The notes beneath the pieces are model-generated. The model was not told the DNA's origin, made no database searches, and worked only from the letters and a program-made list of their open reading frames with translations. From positions 5,803,501 through 5,867,500 of the forward strand of contig JARUPY010000539.1 in the NCBI GenBank assembly GCA_029817715.1: a DNA stretch of 64,000 bases, in the 5' to 3' direction. Origin of the DNA: Melastoma dodecandrum (lineage: Eukaryota; Streptophyta; Magnoliopsida; Myrtales; Melastomataceae). Numbering within the stretch: position 1 is the first letter of the stretch; each line of letters starts with the position of its first letter. Below, piece by piece: positions 59,301-64,000 of the stretch. The position numbers were made by a program, and so were the translations under genes.

Positions 59301-60164
59301 AAGTCTAATAAAAAAACCAGGACCTCCCACCACATGACTGAATCAAGGCCATATTTCACGTGATCGTTGTCTTAGTTAACTGGGTGAATATAGAAATGAG
59401 TAGGGCCCCTTTTATCAATACCTCTGTGCCGAAGGAGTCATCGGGCCAAAGGAAGGAAGCATCTCGAGGTTGACAACAGTGTAAGCATAGACAGCCCACA
59501 GGACAAACAACGCGAACAGGACTATACCTATAAGCTCACCGGCGGTAACTACCCCAAATATGCCGTCTACCAACACAGGAAGTGTCGACAGACGGAACCT
59601 GGGGGTTGCCTTCCTAAACAAGGTCATCATAACACACAAGTCAGAACAGAAACCATCGCTTAAAGCTGGCAAAATAGAACCGAAGCAGCAATAGTAGTTC
59701 TAGAGTCGCCTCAAAGGGAGAGTGGGACTCACTGCCGGTGTCGTAGTTCCTCTTCCTCTCCTCCAGAAAGCAGGAGATAAGGTATGGCGAGGATTGCAAT
59801 GGCCAAGACAGGGCCGCCGTAGAGAAGCAGGACGCTCCCTGCCCAATATCATAAGGAAGAAGCAATCAGAAAGAGTGTGGGATAGGAAGGGGCGCCAGTG
59901 ACAAGCATATAAGCGCGGTGGGAATGGAGTGGGGGGGGGGGGACCTGCATCCCCGAAGAGGGAGGTGCCGGTGGCAGTGACGTAGTCGTTGTACCAGTCG
60001 GTGCCGATTTCACAGGGGACGAAGAAGAAAAGTGAAACCCAGGCGAGGAAGATGGCCCACATAGACCATCGGAGGATAAACCTGAGGGAAGCCCTGAGGA
60101 ACGTTCCGGAACCGGGGTTTGCACTCGGGGGGAGGAGGGGATCAGAGGAGACATCGACGGCCAT
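56378..60164 (-). CDS. Ferric-chelate reductase, FRO6/FRO7-like
   Basis: Nine exons keep phase: 60164-59945, 59838-59733, 59613-59422, 59166-58932, 58762-58435, 58348-58075, 57665-57407, 57310-56887 and 56547-56378, giving 735 residues. Family members reduce Fe(III)/Cu(II) chelates with NADPH electrons passed through FAD and two haems across a membrane. Visible are N-terminal membrane segments ([39 protein letters not shown]) and the haem-binding core with His in [17 protein letters not shown] and [21 protein letters not shown] binding is [10 protein letters not shown] and the NAD(P) site is [19 protein letters not shown]. The end is [16 protein letters not shown] and [10 protein letters not shown], typical of FROs. 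N-terminal wording (SLFGDAGSVLL) fits FRO6/FRO7 rather than FRO2. Intron 1 starts with a run of C after its donor. Confidence 0.93.
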
Positions 60165-60220
60165 GTCGACGTGACAGGGAGGAGGACTCCCATGACGTCC
60201 AGTGGAGGATCTCCTTTAAA

Positions 60221-60235
60221 GGGGGGGGGGGGGGG
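60221..60235 (+). repeat. Poly(G) run of 15 upstream of the FRO gene
   Basis: A run of G on the plus strand, thus C on the FRO sense strand, 57 bases before its ATG. Another G run lies at about 59931-59942 in FRO intron 1. Confidence 0.9.
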
Positions 60236-60441
60236 AGGGGGTTAGCAACCAAACTTCAAAGCCAGACTCCTTGTTCAGCTAATCTTCCTCAATCCTCCCC
60301 CCTAAAACTCACCCGCACTTCATCGTTCGTCCATGAAAGCTTTTGTGCCCGTGTCCTTCAGAGGGGGGGCGGGGGAACAACCGGGCGGCGTTAGTTAATG
60401 TATAAAATAATTATTAAATTGATGTCTTCATTCGCCAAATA

Positions 60442-60512
60442 GCACCAGTGGTCTAGTGGTAGAATAGTACCCTGCCACGGTACAGACCCGGGTTCGATTC
60501 CCGGCTGGTGCA
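60442..60512 (+). tRNA. tRNA-Gly (anticodon GCC)
   Basis: A 71-base gene starting GCACCAGTGGTCTAGTGG and ending CTGGTGC plus discriminator A, matching eukaryotic tRNA-Gly(GCC). The anticodon loop is CTGCCAC, and the B-box GGTTCGATTCCC is intact. A T-run (about 12 T) some 20 bases downstream can serve as the RNA polymerase III terminator. Confidence 0.97.
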
Positions 60513-60620
60513 AGGTTTGTTTTCATTTTACTTTTTTTTTTTTCAAGCATTTTAAATTCAGTTTAGGAACCCTTCCAACCTCTGGTTTTCCGCTTCCTTT
60601 GTTGTTAAATTTTTTAGGTT

Positions 60621-60960
60621 ATGATGTGCCCGTGCTCACCATCACCGGGGGTTGCAGAGAATGGGCTTGAAAGGGACACTGACTCAAACCCAGCGGAATC
60701 CCCCGAATACTACCAGCCCATTTCCTCGGTCGACGAAGATGATTCCACATCCGAGTCTCCAACTTCCAGGGATTAACAACGATCATATCGCGGAGAATGG
60801 GGACTTAATGGGAAGCGACGATGAGTAGGAGGAGGGAGGCATACGAGGAGGTGAAGGAGAGGGCTTTGAGGGAAGAGGAGAGGAGGCGGCGGGCGCCGCG
60901 TGGGGCTTTCTTCGAGGGAGAAACTCCCGGATGGATAAATCTCAAGTTGGATTGCCCACC
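60621..60960 (+). pseudogene. Frame-broken fragment of an acidic/basic plant protein
   Basis: The ATG at 60621 opens a 51-codon frame with SPEYYQPISSVDEDDSTSES, ending at TAA (60774-60776). Related-looking text continues in other frames: NNDHIAENGDLMGSDDE (60776-60828), then EEVKERALREEERRRRAPRG (60850-60905). I recall an uncharacterised plant family with YQPIS-VDSDDE, an AENGISSL block, and A-RAFREDE-RRNAP in this order. Two frameshifts would be needed to join the pieces here, so it looks like a degraded or truncated copy. Confidence 0.4.
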
Positions 60961-61432
60961 AGATGTTCGATGGATTTCGTCAATGGCCTGGCCCCACAGC
61001 GCGACCTCTTCTCGCGTATTCGTTAACATAAAGAGACCAATTGCCGGCAACATTCCTCGCCCCCCCACCCCCCCTTACAGCTTGCTTATGGTGTCAGTGT
61101 GTTTTATGTACTTTTGATATCATCCAGTCATAATCCTTCGTTTAATATTTTTTTAACAATAATTCTCCATAACATATCATCAACTCCCAGTAGCTGGACC
61201 AGAGTTGAACTCTCATGACTGGTTGCCCCTCCTAACGTGTCCATCCACCTGGGGCTTCCTTGAAAGCAGGTCCATGCCGAGGCTCTACTCTGAGCGTCCT
61301 TACCCGACTCCTACATATAATATAACATCAAAAGTACGCTGATATGAAAGATGCAGAGAATGCACTATCAGATAAAACCGGAAGAAGAAGAAGAAGGTTG
61401 GGAGTCTGAATTATCTCGGAATGCAGGCAGTT

Positions 61433-62399
61433 CTAGACAACGCTGTCGTGTCCTCGTAAATCAATAAACAGAATTTGCGAGCCAAGTTTGCTTTCTGAAA
61501 GACCTCTCATCCATCTTGATGCTTCGGCATTCATTCTCTCAATGCCATAAGCCACACTGCATATGAACCATAAAAGCCATCAGGGCATTTGAGAATGTTT
61601 GCGAAATGGGCAAAATATCGCAATAGGCTATTACCATGGCAGGGAAAAATGCCGCCGTGACAAAATACCCAATTGTTTATTTTAAGAACTACGTCATGCT
61701 TTGCCAACTCAGATGCTAACGGCCACCAGGTTGAAGCAGCACCGATCTTGTGATGACTCCCTTTTGCCTCTGTCCTAAACATGGATAGATCAATCATGAA
61801 AAAATCCATAACAGCAAGGAACGCATGGACTTTACTCTGTCAGTTATTTACCAACAGCGGAAGCCGCGCATGATGAAATCTGCCACGATGATCCATCAAG
61901 TGGACATTTCGGCACAGAATTATGGAACTGAAGCATGCAAATCGGTCTGAGGAAAAACGCTAACTCGGCGATGTATTGCAACTAATAGGAAGAAACTCAG
62001 TATCATACCATTCGTAGCAAGATAACATTGCAAACGAAATTCCAGATGGAACCGTCTACGTAAAACGTGTTGATACCCATGAATCGCAGCGAAAGTAATT
62101 AAAAAAAAAACCAACTGAGCCTATGTTTTGTTTCCTTCTGTAGACTCGCTGAGACAGTTAACATTGGTAAGTGTTGATTGACATAAAAGAATTTGACTAC
62201 CTTGGCAAAATTCCAAGGATCCCAGTAACCCTGAGGCATGTCGTGATCTTCTCTCCACTTTTCGGCCACAGAGATCCAACTAACGAATGCTTCTTCCCAG
62301 TCATATCCATGTTCACCCATATAATATAGGAAGCGAGCACACCCATCGAAAGCACCAGCATCCGCACATCTGCAATCCCCTCTCGTGGTTCCCGTTAAT
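61433..62399 (-). pseudogene. Shewanella-like protein phosphatase, broken fragment
   Basis: Minus-strand blocks of the SLP metallophosphatase family appear in order. INGNHE (62399, the GNHE metal-binding motif) comes first. Next, in another frame, is ADAGAFDGCARFLYYMGEHG with YDWEEAFVSW (about 62365-62201). Then come PLASELAKHDVVLKINNWVF and CHGGIFP (about 61770-61640), where CHGG is the second metal-ligand motif. The tail is VAYGIERMNAEASRWMRGLS with an ending at 61433. The GNHE and GAFDG blocks are out of frame with each other, and so is the HGG-to-VAYG junction. The N-terminal GDxHG/GDxxDRG part is not found upstream. The family consists of Ser/Thr phosphatases with bacterial-like origin. 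Confidence 0.65.
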
Positions 62400-64000
62400 C
62401 TACAGTATCGAAACCAGAATGGCAGTTCTTGACAAGGATAAGGAAAAAGTAAGCGAAACTAATGTTCAAGCAGATGTCACCATAGCAGATGTCACATGTG
62501 CCAAACTTCACTGTCTTCCTAGGCCGCTATTTCTTAGACGGTTTTACTCATTTTCCTTTTCTATTCCGAAATACATGCCGAGAAACAATGCTTGGGGGGG
62601 CCTCGACCTTTTTCTCTTGTTCTTCTCTTTATCAAGTTATTTGGCACGTTTTCTGTTGATGCCGTAGTCGTCGTCTTCGTCCAGCGAAAGTCATTGGAAG
62701 ATCATTGTGTGTGGTTGTGTGTGTGAGGAGTGGCGGCAGGCATTTGACCTCCTACAAAACCTGGGGTTTATTACGGGAAGGCGCTTTAAAAAGGAAACGT
62801 CAAAGCGATAGATATGATGATGTCCCTTTCCTCCCTGGTGGCATCGCAAGCATGTCTGTTAGAGTAGAGGAGGAAGTGGGACGGTGCAGATGTGTTTTTT
62901 CCACCAATCCAATCCCATCCACCGATACCACCACCCCCTTCCACTTTGCTCACACGATCCCTTCATTTTAATTGGTTTTCCAATGCGTCGTGTTCCCTGT
63001 CTTTTTGGAATTAACCCCAACTCACTCTCTCGACCCCCACCAGTTATGAATAAATTATTCCTCTCTCTGTTTTTTACGATAAGAGCAACCAGACAGGGCG
63101 ATGCTACGTATCATTCCCACCCCCATCGTTAACAGTTTATGCACGAGCTGGAAACACCCCCCCATCCCTCCCCAACCTAAAAGCTAACTCACCGCGGGAA
63201 GAGAGACGAAAAAACAGATGCCTCGAGAATCCGACAGAGAGAAAAGTAAGTTCCCGATCACAAGTCCTCCAAAAGTTTTGGAAAGAAAAAGTCGCCTTGC
63301 AAAAACGCGTCCGGCTGTTTTGCTTGTAGAAACGTCTGTCCGTCCGTCCGGTCCAACCCAACATTGGAATATAATGTGTGCCAACAGAACATCCCATTTT
63401 GGACATTTTTCTTCTTCTTTTATTTGTAATGTTTTCTACCCACCAACTCTAATAAATGTCGGCCAAACTTCTTCCCTTTCCTTTGCCCCACTTATCGTTT
63501 CCTCTACGACCGTTTCTTCAAGTAGGAGAAAGAAGGAAATAAGAAGAGGAGAATCTGTAAAGCTCAGGAGGGATAGCGCCTTTCCCTTTCTCCCTATCTA
63601 TCCTTTGTTTGTGCGCGTGTGTGTCTGCGTGAACTTCCGATCTTCTATGTACTATTCTCGAGAGGGGATCAACGAAAGAAGAAGAAGGGCGCTATCTATC
63701 CTGGGTTCGATGGATTCTTCGTGCTTTTCTTATCCCAGAAATCTCTGGACTAAAGTCCTACGGTCGGTCGAATTATGATGTGAGCAGTCGTAATACACGC
63801 TAAATTTGAGGCTGTATTATCTTCCTTTGTTTTCTGCATCATTTCGTTTATTGTCTTGTAGCGTCGAACAGGGCCTGTGCTCCTTTTTGGATTCAACACA
63901 AGAAGAAGAAGAAGATTTGGGTTTATCTTTTGGATTATTATTTATTCAGTTTCGTTTTACCAATACCTTTGGTGGTGGTGATGAAGGTTGGGTGGGTGGG
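62400..64000 (+). other. Intergenic, then probable leader of the next gene
   Basis: No gene is recognised between 62400 and 63200. From about 63450 the plus strand looks like a promoter and leader: pyrimidine-rich blocks, then ATG-started short frames such as 63711-63778 (MDSSCFSYPRNLW...), and an ATG at 63981 close to the window end. These are likely upstream ORFs or part of a first exon of a gene beyond the window. Other short frames here have no family signature. Confidence 0.3.

Overview
This is a stretch of plant nuclear genome. The genes carry GT-AG introns. The families are typical of flowering plants: UGT76-type glycosyltransferase, plant DDB2 with an extra zinc knuckle, plant PI-PLC, FRO ferric reductase and glutamine-dependent asparagine synthetase. 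The spaces between genes hold decayed Copia, MULE and probable Gypsy material. Gene order resembles eudicot blocks, so I infer a eudicot or another non-grass angiosperm; the species cannot be read from the sequence.

Layout. 0-10 kb: the 3' end of a coiled-coil protein gene with a one-base frameshift, a tRNA-Asp-derived relic, a four-exon plant gene of unknown function ending LPQEWTY, a probable LTR remnant, an intact UGT76-like gene, a UGT fragment without its sugar-nucleotide box, and a dead beta-tubulin copy. 10-15 kb: AT-rich DNA with no gene I can see, containing a 28-base poly(C) run. 15-19.4 kb: a five-exon minus-strand gene for a large RING / TRAF-type zinc finger / Q-P-rich / C2H2 protein. 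19.6-28 kb: repeat-rich, centred on a 2.5 kb Mutator-like element whose transposase keeps its DNA-binding part but has lost the catalytic domain, and which carries a broken GRF zinc-finger gene on the opposite strand.

28-35 kb: a C2-domain gene, a small pleckstrin-homology gene (PH1) lacking the usual C-terminal Trp of the fold, and the 3' half of a SIRE-like Copia element (end of pol, broken env-like ORF, 1.85 kb LTR) starting just after the PH1 stop. 35.7-50.7 kb is the conserved core: DDB2 (+), secretory cyclophilin (-), PI-PLC (+) and asparagine synthetase (-), all with complete exon chains that keep phase. 53-64 kb: an intronless MAPKKK with an overlapping upstream ORF and a decayed partial copy 0.5 kb downstream, a tRNA-Ile(UAU) candidate, a FRO6/7-like ferric reductase, tRNA-Gly(GCC), a frame-broken acidic/basic fragment, a broken Shewanella-like phosphatase, and what looks like the leader of a gene beyond the window.

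The genes do not form one pathway. From recalled Arabidopsis locus numbers the set matches two duplicated blocks (PLC1, ROC7 and DDB2 on chromosome 5; PH1, CYP5 and MAPKKK14 on chromosome 2), suggesting an ancestral neighbourhood. No operon, CRISPR or other prokaryotic feature is present. Splice sites were placed by eye from homology, consensus and phase. Genes with complete phase-consistent exon chains are the most reliable calls.
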